64,000 bases of DNA, taken from Pseudomonas izuensis. Lineage in GTDB: Bacteria; Pseudomonadota; Gammaproteobacteria; Pseudomonadales; Pseudomonadaceae. The notes under the pieces are model-generated. The model did no database searches. It saw nothing but the letters and a program-made list of their open reading frames with translations, and was not told where the DNA came from. Both the position numbers and the translations under genes were made by a program. This document shows positions 55,990 to 64,000 of this stretch, piece by piece (position 1 is the stretch's first letter; each line of letters starts with the position of its first letter). Where the stretch lies: positions 1-64,000 of the forward strand of contig NZ_WTFT01000002.1 in the NCBI RefSeq assembly GCF_009861505.1. The letters are read 5' to 3'.

Positions 55990-57456
55990 ATGCAGTATCG
56001 CGACTTGCGCGACTTTATCAGCGGGCTTGAAAAGCGCGGTGAACTCAAGCGCATCCAGGTTCCGGTGTCCCCAGTGCTCGAAATGACCGAGGTCTGCGAC
56101 CGCACCTTGCGCGCCAAGGGCCCGGCCCTGCTTTTCGAGAAACCGACCGGTTTCGACATTCCCGTCCTCGGCAACCTGTTCGGCACCCCCGAGCGCGTCG
56201 CGTTGGGCATGGGCGCCGAAGCGGTGAGCGAGTTGCGCGAGATCGGCAAGTTGCTGGCGTTCCTCAAGGAGCCCGAGCCGCCGAAGGGTCTGAAAGATGC
56301 GTGGTCCAAGCTGCCGATTTTCCGCAAGATCATCTCGATGGCGCCCAAGGTCGTCAAAGACGCCATCTGCCAGGAAGTGGTTATCGAAGGCGATGACGTC
56401 GACCTCGCAACGTTGCCGGTGCAGACCTGCTGGCCGGGCGATGTCGCGCCGTTGATCACTTGGGGCCTGACCGTCACCAAGGGGCCGAACAAGGACCGGC
56501 AGAACCTCGGGATCTACCGTCAGCAGGTGATTGGCCGCAACAAGGTCATCATGCGCTGGTTGAGTCATCGTGGCGGCGCGCTGGATTACCGCGAGTGGTG
56601 CGAGAAGCATCCCGGCCGGCCGTTCCCGGTCTCTGTGGCACTGGGCGCCGACCCTGCGACCATTCTTGGCGCCGTGACCCCGGTGCCGGATAGCCTCTCC
56701 GAGTACGCTTTCGCCGGCCTGCTGCGCGGCAACCGTACCGAACTGGTGAAATGCCGCGGCAACGACCTGCAAGTGCCGGCCACCGCCGAGATCATCCTCG
56801 AAGGCGTGATTCACCCCGGCGAAATGGCCGATGAGGGGCCGTACGGCGACCACACCGGTTACTACAACGAAGTCGACAGCTTCCCGGTGTTCACGGTGGA
56901 GCGTATTACCCATCGCATCAAGCCGATTTACCACAGTACCTACACCGGCCGTCCGCCGGATGAGCCGGCGATTCTTGGGGTGGCGCTGAACGAAGTGTTC
57001 GTGCCGATCCTGCAAAAGCAGTTCCCGGAGATCACCGATTTCTACCTGCCGCCCGAAGGCTGTTCGTATCGCATGGCCGTCGTGACCATGAAGAAGTCGT
57101 ATCCGGGGCATGCCAAGCGGGTAATGCTGGGTGTCTGGTCGTTTTTGCGACAGTTCATGTACACCAAGTTCGTTATCGTCACCGACGACGATATCAACGC
57201 ACGGGACTGGAACGACGTGATCTGGGCCATCACCACGCGCATGGACCCCAAGCGCGACACGGTGATGATCGAGAACACACCGATCGACTACCTGGACTTC
57301 GCCTCGCCGGTGTCCGGCCTGGGGTCGAAGATGGGCCTCGATGCCACGCATAAGTGGCCAGGCGAAACCACGCGGGAATGGGGTCGGGTGATCGTCAAGG
57401 ACGACGCCGTGACCCAGCGGATCGATGCCATCTGGAATCAGTTAGGAATAGATTGA
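55990..57456 (+). CDS. ubiD: 4-hydroxy-3-polyprenylbenzoate decarboxylase UbiD
   Basis: A 488-residue prenylated-FMN decarboxylase of ubiquinone synthesis. It starts [20 protein letters not shown]; the prFMN site region [20 protein letters not shown] and the ExxxR/E residues in [20 protein letters not shown] are present. It ends in the overlap TGATG with the following reductase gene. Confidence 0.96.
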   Translation: MQYRDLRDFISGLEKRGELKRIQVPVSPVLEMTEVCDRTLRAKGPALLFEKPTGFDIPVLGNLFGTPERVALGMGAEAVSELREIGKLLAFLKEPEPPKGLKDAWSKLPIFRKIISMAPKVVKDAICQEVVIEGDDVDLATLPVQTCWPGDVAPLITWGLTVTKGPNKDRQNLGIYRQQVIGRNKVIMRWLSHRGGALDYREWCEKHPGRPFPVSVALGADPATILGAVTPVPDSLSEYAFAGLLRGNRTELVKCRGNDLQVPATAEIILEGVIHPGEMADEGPYGDHTGYYNEVDSFPVFTVERITHRIKPIYHSTYTGRPPDEPAILGVALNEVFVPILQKQFPEITDFYLPPEGCSYRMAVVTMKKSYPGHAKRVMLGVWSFLRQFMYTKFVIVTDDDINARDWNDVIWAITTRMDPKRDTVMIENTPIDYLDFASPVSGLGSKMGLDATHKWPGETTREWGRVIVKDDAVTQRIDAIWNQLGID

Positions 57457-58424
57457 TGCATGTAACCTTGCAGCCCTCCGGAGCAGTGCTGGAGATTCAG
57501 CCCGGCGAGCGGATTCTCGACGGCGCACGGCGTCTGGGCTATGAATGCCCGCAAAGCTGCCGCAACGGTAACTGCCATGTGTGCGCTGCACTGTTGGTGG
57601 AAGGCCGGGTCGAGCAGGAAGGCGGTGTGCGTGACCATGGCGAGTTCTACACTTGCATAGCAGAGCCGCTGGAAGACTGCATCGTGCTGTGGGATGGCGT
57701 GCTCGCGCTGGGAGAATTGCCGGTGCGCAGTCTGTCGTGTCAGGTCACCAGTTGCACCGAGGTCGGTGGTGATACCTGGCGGGTCCGGCTGCGGGCGCCG
57801 GCCGGCAAGCCACCGCGCTACCATGCGGGCCAGTACTTGATGATCCATCGGGATAATGGCGAAAAGTCGTCCTTTTCCCTGGCGTCCGCTCCTTCTGGCG
57901 GGCGAGATCTGGAAATCCACGTACTGGCGCGCGAGGCCAGTGCTCAGAATCTGATCAAGCAACTGCAGCGCGACACCATGGTGCGGATCGACATGCCATT
58001 CGGCGATGCACACCTGGCCGAGTTGCCGGACGGCCCGCTGGTGCTGATCGCCGCGGGGACCGGCATGGGCCAGATTCATGGCCTGATCGAACATTGCCGC
58101 GCCACCGGTTTCAAGCATCCGGTGCATCTGTATTGGGGCGTGCGTCGACCTGAAGATTTTTATGAAGTTGAACATTGGGACGAGTGGCTGAAATTGCCCA
58201 ACCTGTTCCTGCATAAAGTCGTCAGCGATCAATGCGGCTGGCAGGGCCGTTTCGGCATGTTGCATGAAGCGGTGTGCGAAGACTTTCCCGATCTCAAGGC
58301 TCTGCACGTCTATGCCAGTGGCTCGCCCGCGATGGTCTACGGCACGCTGGATGCGCTGGTCGAGGCGGGGATGGATGCACATCAGATGCGCGCCGATGTG
58401 TTCGCCTACGCGCCGCGATCGTAG
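57456..58424 (+). CDS. Ferredoxin-type flavin reductase linked to ubiD
   Basis: A 322-residue NAD(P)H-flavin/ferredoxin reductase (often annotated CDP-6-deoxy-L-threo-D-glycero-4-hexulose-3-dehydrase reductase). The N-terminal plant-type 2Fe-2S domain has the cysteines in ECPQSCRNGNCHVCA and FYTCIAEPL; the flavin domain has SFSLASAP and GPLVLIAAGTGMGQIHGLIE; the pyridine-nucleotide part ends with ADVFAYAPRS. Since it starts inside the ubiD stop, it may supply reduced flavin or electrons for that pathway (inference). The start at 57456 is the coupled ATG. Confidence 0.9.
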   Translation: MHVTLQPSGAVLEIQPGERILDGARRLGYECPQSCRNGNCHVCAALLVEGRVEQEGGVRDHGEFYTCIAEPLEDCIVLWDGVLALGELPVRSLSCQVTSCTEVGGDTWRVRLRAPAGKPPRYHAGQYLMIHRDNGEKSSFSLASAPSGGRDLEIHVLAREASAQNLIKQLQRDTMVRIDMPFGDAHLAELPDGPLVLIAAGTGMGQIHGLIEHCRATGFKHPVHLYWGVRRPEDFYEVEHWDEWLKLPNLFLHKVVSDQCGWQGRFGMLHEAVCEDFPDLKALHVYASGSPAMVYGTLDALVEAGMDAHQMRADVFAYAPRS

Positions 58425-58435
58425 GCAAGCAAGCG

Positions 58436-58912
58436 CTAGAAACGAACACCGGTAGTGATCATGGCGGCGTTGAAACCGAGCAACACCAGCTCAGCCGCCA
58501 AGGGTCCGTAATGTGCGCCGAGTGAAGGGATGATCACCGGTGCGACCCCAAAGCGATTCAATGGGATCTTGTCCTGATACTTGCCGCTGTAACCTTCCAG
58601 CAGACCGCCGGTAAGTTTGATATACACGGGATAGTTGGCGTTTTCGTAGCGTTGACCGGCATAAGCATAATATGAACGCTGGCTGAACGAGTTGCGAAAA
58701 GTGGCGGCGCCAAACAACCAGCCGGACGCTTCGTCGCGCTCAAGGCCAATAAGATCCTGATTGTTGTTGTGGTCAGGGTCGGGCGAATAGTGTTTTGTAT
58801 AGACACTGGTCTGCAGATACCACAATCCCGTGTCCTTGGAGGTTGTGTCCTGCGCCAGCGCAAGCGGCGTCAAGAGCATGAGCAGCAGCCCGTACATCCC
58901 TGGGTATTTCAT
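58436..58912 (-). CDS. Putative small outer-membrane protein
   Basis: A 158-residue exported protein. A signal peptide (MKYPGMYGLLLMLLTPLALA-Q) is followed by alternating aromatic/hydrophobic strands (WYLQTSVYTKHYSPD, WLFGAATFRNSFSQRSYYAY, GAHYGPLAAELVLLGF) ending in a C-terminal phenylalanine (GVRF), a beta-barrel hallmark. In Pseudomonas it is often annotated as a glycerol-3-phosphate transporter from its place beside glpT, but it is not related to GlpT. A PagP-like fold is possible. It is convergent with the reductase gene. Confidence 0.6.
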   Translation of the reverse strand: MKYPGMYGLLLMLLTPLALAQDTTSKDTGLWYLQTSVYTKHYSPDPDHNNNQDLIGLERDEASGWLFGAATFRNSFSQRSYYAYAGQRYENANYPVYIKLTGGLLEGYSGKYQDKIPLNRFGVAPVIIPSLGAHYGPLAAELVLLGFNAAMITTGVRF

Positions 58913-59260
58913 CGTGCAGCCCCTGTAAAGGCAGTTTGGCTTGCGCCTGTGGGTGGCTGTTATACGCGACGTCCGATGCAGTGGGCAGGCGGAAGATCCG
59001 TAGGTGGCGTAGGAAGTTTCTGATAGGTAGTTTTTATCCTAGACGGGCATAATGCTTATGCATATTTCATTCTGGTATTTAAAATAGTTACAGAATGATA
59101 TTAAGGTATATAGGTGTCGCTTCCAGCATTCAGGTTTGAAGTGCCTGTCGGAAGGTCACACGGTCTTAATTTCTTTTCGTTTTACCTTTACTGCTATATG
59201 TTCTATTACGTAAATGTTGCTTACATTTTGTAATGCTTGCAGGGTCGATCCCCTATCGCC
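58913..59260. other. 348 bp AT-rich intergenic region
   Basis: Between the divergent outer-membrane protein gene and chaC. The stretch 59030-59240 is markedly AT-rich (for example TATTTCATTCTGGTATTTAA), unlike its neighbours. No open frame or repeat is supported; promoters for both flanking genes are expected here. Confidence 0.5.
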
Positions 59261-59929
59261 ATGAGCGCCATTGAATCTTCGTTTTTGAACCTGACTTACC
59301 CTCCGCGGCTCGATCTGGGGCCACAGCTCACACATGAACAATTGCTCAGCTCGATGCAATCGACCATGGCTCGACACAAGGGTGGGCCTGTGTGGTTGTT
59401 CGCGTACGGTTCGTTGATCTGGCGCCCTGAGTGCACAGCGGTTGAGCGGGTTCGCGGGCGGGTGCATGGCTACCATCGCGGTCTGTACCTGTGGTCCCAC
59501 GAACATCGCGGCACGCCGGAAATGCCAGGGCTGGTATTCGGTCTTGATCGCGGCGGCTCATGCAGCGGCTTTGCCTATCGCTTGCCGGAAGAACAACTGG
59601 AGGCTTCGTTGTATGCGCTATGGAAGCGCGAGATGCCGTTCCCGTCCTACCGCCCGCACTGGCTCAACTGCCGGCTGGAAGACGGCAACCAGGTTCAGGC
59701 GTTGGGTTTTGTTCTGGAGCGGCACTTGCCCAGCTACGCCGGCAACTTGCCGGATCATGTGCTGAGCCACGTGTTCGAAAACGCTTGCGGGCGTTACGGC
59801 ACCACTCGCGATTATGTCGAGCAGACCGCCCGCGCCCTGCGCAGCCACGCCATGCCAGACCGGAATCTGGAGGCGCGGCTCAAGCGCTGCAAATCAAAGT
59901 CTGATCAGGCGAGCGCTTCGCGGCTCTGA
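59261..59929 (+). CDS. Gamma-glutamylcyclotransferase ChaC
   Basis: A 222-residue ChaC-like enzyme that degrades glutathione to 5-oxoproline and Cys-Gly. The glycine-rich substrate loop [14 protein letters not shown] (near residue 45) and the [20 protein letters not shown] segment are typical. ATG 59261 is likely the start, although no strong ribosome site precedes it. Its 3' end overlaps the end of glpT by 25 bp (convergent). Confidence 0.88.
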   Translation: MSAIESSFLNLTYPPRLDLGPQLTHEQLLSSMQSTMARHKGGPVWLFAYGSLIWRPECTAVERVRGRVHGYHRGLYLWSHEHRGTPEMPGLVFGLDRGGSCSGFAYRLPEEQLEASLYALWKREMPFPSYRPHWLNCRLEDGNQVQALGFVLERHLPSYAGNLPDHVLSHVFENACGRYGTTRDYVEQTARALRSHAMPDRNLEARLKRCKSKSDQASASRL

Positions 59930-61254
59930 CTGGCGACTTGCTTGTGCCACAGCGTTGGCGCAAGGAACGCCATCGCCAGCAGGCATGCACCAATCAGCAA
60001 GACGAAGCCGCCGTCCCAGCCAAAATGGTCCACGGTATAGCCCATCGCTGCACTGGCTGCGACCGATCCTCCCAGGTACCCGAACAGACCGGTAAATCCC
60101 GCAGCCGTGCCGGCGGCTTTCTTCGGTGCCAGTTCCAGCGCTTGCAGGCCGATCAACATCACCGGGCCATAGATCAGGAAGCCGATGGAAATCAGCGCGA
60201 TCATGTCGACGGTCGGGTTGCCCGCGGGGTTGAGCCAATACACCAGTGTCGCCACGGTCACCAGTGCCATGAACACCATGCCGGTCAGGCCACGGTTGCC
60301 ACGGAAGATCTTGTCCGACATCCAGCCGCACAGCAGCGTGCCCGGAATACCGGCCCACTCATAAAAGAAGTACGCCCAGGACGTCTTGTCCACGGTGAAA
60401 CCCTTGGCTTCCTTTAGATAGGTCGGCGCCCAGTCCAGCACGCCATAGCGCAGCAGGTAGACAAAGACGTTGGCCATGGCGATGTACCAGAGCATCTTGT
60501 TGCGCAACACATACTTGACGAAGATTTCCTTGGCGCTGAATTCTTCTTCGTGGCTGGCGTCGTAGCCTTCCGGGTAGTCATTCTTGTACTTCTCGATCGG
60601 CGGCAGGCCGACTGATTGCGGGGTATCGCGCATCACGATGAAAGCAAACACCGCCACCGCCAGGGCCACCGCCGCCGGCACGTAGAACGCCGCGTGCCAG
60701 TCATTGAACAGGCCCATGCCAATAAGGAACAGCGGGCCGATCAAGCCGCCGCCGACGTTGTGCGCCACGTTCCACAGCGATACCACGCCGCCGCGTTCCT
60801 TTTGCGACCACCAGTGCACCATGGTCCGCCCACTCGGCGGCCAGCCCATGCCCTGCGCCCAGCCGTTGATGAACAGCAGCACGAACATGATGGTCACGCT
60901 GGACGTCGCCCAATGCGCAAAACCGAAAATGAACATCACCGCAGCCGAGACCAGCAGGCCGAACGGCAGGAAGAAACGCGGGTTGGAGCGGTCGGACACA
61001 ATGCCCATCAGGAACTTGGACAGGCCGTAGGCAATGGCAATTGCCGACAGCGCCACGCCCAGCTCACCGCGGGTGTAACCCTGTTCGATCAGGTAGGGCA
61101 TGGCCAGGGAGAAGTTTTTGCGCAGCAGGTAATAACCCGCGTAACCGATAAAAATACCGGCGAAGATCTGCCAGCGCAGGCGTCGGTAGGTGCTGTCTAT
61201 TTTTTCTTCAGGCAAGGGAGCCTGATGTGCGGCAGGACGAAAGAAAGCAAACAT
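59905..61254 (-). CDS. glpT: Glycerol-3-phosphate transporter GlpT
   Basis: A 449-residue MFS antiporter (12 helices) that exchanges glycerol-3-phosphate for phosphate; it is also the fosfomycin entry route in P. aeruginosa. Motifs: [20 protein letters not shown] with the substrate-binding arginine, [20 protein letters not shown] and [20 protein letters not shown]. The upstream region 61255-61583 may contain its regulatory site. Confidence 0.95.
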   Translation of the reverse strand: MFAFFRPAAHQAPLPEEKIDSTYRRLRWQIFAGIFIGYAGYYLLRKNFSLAMPYLIEQGYTRGELGVALSAIAIAYGLSKFLMGIVSDRSNPRFFLPFGLLVSAAVMFIFGFAHWATSSVTIMFVLLFINGWAQGMGWPPSGRTMVHWWSQKERGGVVSLWNVAHNVGGGLIGPLFLIGMGLFNDWHAAFYVPAAVALAVAVFAFIVMRDTPQSVGLPPIEKYKNDYPEGYDASHEEEFSAKEIFVKYVLRNKMLWYIAMANVFVYLLRYGVLDWAPTYLKEAKGFTVDKTSWAYFFYEWAGIPGTLLCGWMSDKIFRGNRGLTGMVFMALVTVATLVYWLNPAGNPTVDMIALISIGFLIYGPVMLIGLQALELAPKKAAGTAAGFTGLFGYLGGSVAASAAMGYTVDHFGWDGGFVLLIGACLLAMAFLAPTLWHKQVASQSREALA

Positions 61255-61583
61255 TCAAGAGCTCCAAATTTCTTGTTTTGACTGCGGATGCGAATATTAC
61301 AGTTTCGTTACCGAAAATAGCATCGATTCTCATCGGCAAATCAGTGGAAATGTTGGAAATCGAGTGTTGCTTTATGAACATGTCGTTCAGACATAAATGA
61401 AGGGCGGTGTAGGAAGGATTACCTGCTGCCGCTTTGATGCGGCAGTTCCGTTCGGAATAGGGCAAGTCTTTGGGAAAGGTCCTGCACTTTTACCGGAAGC
61501 CATGACCTTCAGCCCAAAGCCTTCGATCTTTACCCTTTGTCTTGCTGCCAGGTCTGGCAGTTCAGGCGCGAAAGGGAGGGGTT
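61255..61583. other. 329 bp glpT-TonB intergenic region
   Basis: No gene or REP element. It should hold the glpT promoter; candidates are the A/T-rich segment near 61300-61390 (CGAAAATAGCATCGATTCTC and CGTTCAGACATAAATGAAGG), but no operator is clear. Confidence 0.4.
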
Positions 61584-62198
61584 ATGCGGTGGGTGGTGTG
61601 TGTAGTGCTGCTGTTGGTGTTGTCTGTTGAAAGCAGAGCGGACGTGTTCCTGATACCGGAATACAACCCCAGGCCGGTTTACTCGCTGGAGTTGCAACGG
61701 ACCGGGATCATCGGCGATGTCCGGGTCGGGTTTACAGTCCATGCCGATGGTTCGGTGAGTAAGGTGAGTATTTTGCAAAGCGATCATCCTGATCTGGCCG
61801 AGGCGACCAGGGTTGCGATATCTCAGTGGAGGTTCAAACCCTGGACGGTCGAGGGTGACAAGCCTTCCGAGCAAGACGTGATTGCGCCGATGAAGTTTGG
61901 ATTCGACGTGTATCTATCGATTGACTTCAATCAGAGACTCAAGGAGCTGAAGTGTCGCGACATTAATGAAGCTTTCGTGCGTCTACCGGAGCACAAGCGG
62001 ATTGACGCCGCGCCGTTCCACTACACCCGAGCCTATCTGTCGAATGCGTGTTCCAAAGCGACATTGTCGGACGAGCGGCGTCTGGCGCTGATAGCGAAGA
62101 TGAACAGGATGGTGCCCACCATCGTCAGGCAATGCCTGAGCAGCCCGGGCTCCAGGTATTCGAGGTTTTTGCCGAAGGATATTCGCGAGTTGCTTTAG
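61584..62198 (+). CDS. TonB C-terminal domain protein, exported
   Basis: A 204-residue secreted or periplasmic protein. A short signal peptide (MRWVVCVVLLLVLSVESRAD) leads directly to a TonB-type domain (GDVRVGFTVHADGSVSKVSI ... AISQWRFKPWTVEG). There is no proline-rich spanner and no normal TonB membrane anchor, so it is not a classical energy transducer. The C-terminal 100 residues are unassigned, with four cysteines in total (KCRD, NACSK and QCLSS after the signal). ATG 61584 follows GGGAGGGG. Confidence 0.75.
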   Translation: MRWVVCVVLLLVLSVESRADVFLIPEYNPRPVYSLELQRTGIIGDVRVGFTVHADGSVSKVSILQSDHPDLAEATRVAISQWRFKPWTVEGDKPSEQDVIAPMKFGFDVYLSIDFNQRLKELKCRDINEAFVRLPEHKRIDAAPFHYTRAYLSNACSKATLSDERRLALIAKMNRMVPTIVRQCLSSPGSRYSRFLPKDIRELL

Positions 62199-62249
62199 TT
62201 TTGATCAGGTCTGGACAACGTTGATCGAAGCCCAGACCTTCTGCCGGGC

Positions 62250-63227
62250 TCAGCGAACCTGCACCACCACCTTGCCAACCGCCTTGCGCTGGCCAAGGTC
62301 ATTGATCGCTTGCGCGGCATTGCCCAGTGGGTACACCTGCGATACCAGCGGTTTCAACTTGCCTTCGGCAAACCAGCCGAACAATTGCTGGAAGTTCGCC
62401 GCGTTGTCCTGCGGCTGGCGCTGGGCGAACGATCCCCAGAACACCCCGACCACGGCTGCGCCTTTGAGCAGGGCGAGGTTCACCGGGAGTTCGGGGATGC
62501 GGCCGCTGGCGAAGCCGACCACCAGCAGGCGACCGTTCCAGGCGATGGAGCGGACGGCTTGGTCGAACAGGTCGCCGCCCACCGGGTCGTAAATCACGTC
62601 GGCGCCCTGGCCATCGGTCAGGCGTTTGATTTCGTCCTTGAGGCTGGTTTCGCTGTAGTTGATCAGTTCATCGGCACCGGCGGCCTTGGCCACAGCCAGC
62701 TTTTCCGCGCTGCTGGCGGCAGCGATCACCCGGGCGCCCATGGCCTTGCCGATTTCCACGGCGGCCAGGCCGACGCCGCCGGAGGCACCGAGTACCAGCA
62801 GGGTTTCACCGGGTTGCAGGTTGCCGCGCTGCTTGAGCGCGTGCATCGAGGTGCCGTAGGTCATGCTGAAGGCGGCGGCGGTGTTGAAATCCATGGAGGA
62901 CGGGATCGGCAGCACGTTGTAGCCCGGCACCGCGACCTGTTCGGCGAAGCTACCCCAGCCGGTCAGGGCCATGACCCGGTCACCGACTTTCAGATGGCTG
63001 ACCTTTTCACCCACCGCGCTGACCACGCCAGCCGCTTCGCCGCCCGGGGAAAACGGGAAGGGCGGTTTGAATTGGTACTTGCCCTCGATGATCAGCGTGT
63101 CCGGGAAATTCACCCCGGCGGCGTGCACGTCCAGCAGGATTTCGTTCTTCTTCGCGACAGGACTGGCGACGTCTTCCAGCACCAGCGATTCGGCAGGGCC
63201 GAAGGCTTTGCACAGCACGGCTTTCAT
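62250..63227 (-). CDS. NADPH:quinone oxidoreductase (zeta-crystallin-like MDR)
   Basis: A 325-residue medium-chain dehydrogenase/reductase without zinc ligands. MKAVLCKAFGPAESLVLEDV, GVNFPDTLIIEGKYQFKPPF and the NADPH motif VLGASGGVGLAAVEIGKAMGARVIAAA identify a quinone oxidoreductase. Substrate unknown. The ATG at 63227 gives the family start; the open frame extends to 63317. Confidence 0.92.
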   Translation of the reverse strand: MKAVLCKAFGPAESLVLEDVASPVAKKNEILLDVHAAGVNFPDTLIIEGKYQFKPPFPFSPGGEAAGVVSAVGEKVSHLKVGDRVMALTGWGSFAEQVAVPGYNVLPIPSSMDFNTAAAFSMTYGTSMHALKQRGNLQPGETLLVLGASGGVGLAAVEIGKAMGARVIAAASSAEKLAVAKAAGADELINYSETSLKDEIKRLTDGQGADVIYDPVGGDLFDQAVRSIAWNGRLLVVGFASGRIPELPVNLALLKGAAVVGVFWGSFAQRQPQDNAANFQQLFGWFAEGKLKPLVSQVYPLGNAAQAINDLGQRKAVGKVVVQVR

Positions 63228-63377
63228 CAGGGCTATTCCTTTGGGAGTGATGGCCGATAAGTGTAGGTGTGTGAGTCGACGGGTCAACGAGCATGCCCGG
63301 CCCTGATAGTCAGCCATAAGCTTGTGCTTGAACGACGGGTCGATATGCTAGGCCGCAAACTGGATAAGGAGTGAATT

Positions 63378-63785
63378 GTGAAAGCGTGGATCATGTTGAT
63401 GCTGGCCCTGTCCCTGCCTGTGGCAGCGGTGGCCGAAGAAGCCAAAGAAAGCACGGCGCCCAAGGTCAATTACATCACCTTGAGCCCGCCGTTCGTGGGT
63501 AACTATGGACTGGATGGCACGGCCAAGCTCAAGGTCTACAAGGCTGACGTGGCCCTGCGGGTCACTGGTGACGAGGCGTTTAAAGCAGTCAAGGCCAACG
63601 AGCCCTTGATCCGTAATCAGCTGGTGGCGCTGTTTGCTCAGCAGACCACCGAGACGATGAACAACGTCGAGGCCAAGGAGAAGCTGCGTCAGGAAGCGCT
63701 CAAGCAAACCCAGCAGGTATTGAACGACGAAACCGGCAAGCCGGTGGTTGAGGACTTGTTGTTCAACAACCTAATCATCCAGTAA
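63378..63785 (+). CDS. FliL-like exported protein
   Basis: A 135-residue protein starting at GTG 63378 after AAGGAG. A signal peptide (MKAWIMLMLALSLPVAAVAE) precedes a FliL-type domain (VNYITLSPPFVGNYGLDGTA ... LIRNQLVALFAQQT ... VVEDLLFNNLIIQ). Such proteins are annotated as flagellar basal-body-associated FliL, but this one has a cleavable signal rather than a stable anchor and no flagellar genes nearby. Confidence 0.85.
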   Translation: MKAWIMLMLALSLPVAAVAEEAKESTAPKVNYITLSPPFVGNYGLDGTAKLKVYKADVALRVTGDEAFKAVKANEPLIRNQLVALFAQQTTETMNNVEAKEKLRQEALKQTQQVLNDETGKPVVEDLLFNNLIIQ

Positions 63786-63794
63786 TGCTGGATC

Positions 63795-63864
63795 CTGTGG
63801 GAGCAAAGCTTGCTCGCGATAGCGTCCTCAAGATCGCCATCGCGAGCAAGCTTTGCTCCCACAA
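63795..63864. repeat. REP pair
   Basis: CTGTGGGAGCAAAGCTTGCT and its inverted partner between the convergent FliL-like and EVE genes. Confidence 0.9.
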
Positions 63865-63880
63865 GAGCGATATCGCCGGC

Positions 63881-64000
63881 CTATATAAGCGCAACCACCG
63901 CCGCCCACTGCTCTGCTGTCACCGGCATCACCGACAGCCTCGACCCCTTCTGCACCAACGGCATCTCCGCCAGCGCCGTCTGCTGTTTCAGATAGTCCAG
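63881..64000 (-). CDS. EVE-domain protein, 3' end only
   Basis: The minus strand encodes the last 39 codons of a gene cut by the window edge: ...MPLVQKGSRLSVMPVTAEQW AAVVALI then TAG. This matches the C-terminus of EVE (PUA-like) proteins such as the conserved Pseudomonas member near this locus, which are thought to bind modified nucleobases. Confidence 0.75.
   Translation of the reverse strand: MDYLKQQTALAEMPLVQKGSRLSVMPVTAEQWAAVVALI

Overview
The window comes from a Pseudomonas chromosome, most likely the P. fluorescens group. The order glnK-amtB-yjbQ-sutA ... xerC-dapF-lysA-lppL-cyaY-rnk-cyaA ... argH-algR-hemCDXY-dsbH-algQ-FKBP-algP ... hemB-ppk-ppx-trxA-rho-ubiD ... glpT is the conserved Pseudomonas backbone (in P. 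aeruginosa PAO1, roughly PA5288 down to PA5226, recalled from memory). Many paired REP elements with the Pseudomonas core (GGAGC..GCTTGCTCGCG type) lie between the genes. No tRNA, rRNA or CRISPR array was seen.

Layout. 1-2948: nitrogen signalling (glnK, amtB), yjbQ and the RNA-polymerase regulator sutA. 2967-17923: a 15 kb genomic island bounded by a perfect 31-bp direct repeat. The left copy is the intrinsic terminator of sutA, and the right copy lies just outside a P4-type integrase. From left to right the island carries a DUF4268/PD-(D/E)XK-like nuclease; a serine-recombinase module with a divergent HTH gene, two ParB-like genes and a small ORF; an IS-end-like relic; a tight three-gene leftward operon (TIGR04255 protein, membrane-anchored HTH protein, 290-aa protein of unknown function) with a repeated operator; a second tyrosine recombinase next to a 35-bp tandem array and a degenerate recombinase-like gene; and a P4-like tail (replication protein, primase N-terminal piece, two AlpA-like regulators, hypothetical protein, integrase).

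17924-30257: core genes, mostly leftward. They cover cell division and chromosome-dimer resolution (xerC, DUF484), diaminopimelate/lysine synthesis (dapF, lysA, lppL), frataxin, rnk with its leader attenuator, cyaA, small conserved proteins, a GST and argH. 30258-39788: algR without an adjacent algZ/fimS, then the haem operon hemC-hemD-hemX-hemY, dsbH, algQ, an FKBP isomerase and the histone-like algP. 39839-48537: an ABC-F ATPase, transporters, a cytochrome c-FTR1 iron permease, ElbB, a sterol desaturase-like protein and a DedA protein. 48745-58424: hemB, ppk, convergent ppx, trxA, rho with its leader, ubiD and a linked ferredoxin-flavin reductase. 58436-64000: a putative outer-membrane protein, chaC, glpT, a TonB-like protein, a quinone oxidoreductase, a FliL-like protein and the 3' end of an EVE-domain gene.

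The least described parts are the island's choice of a terminator as attachment site, the TIGR04255 operon, the serine recombinase/ParB module and the 35-bp array between two recombinase-like genes. No similarity search was run; family names come from motifs and remembered families.
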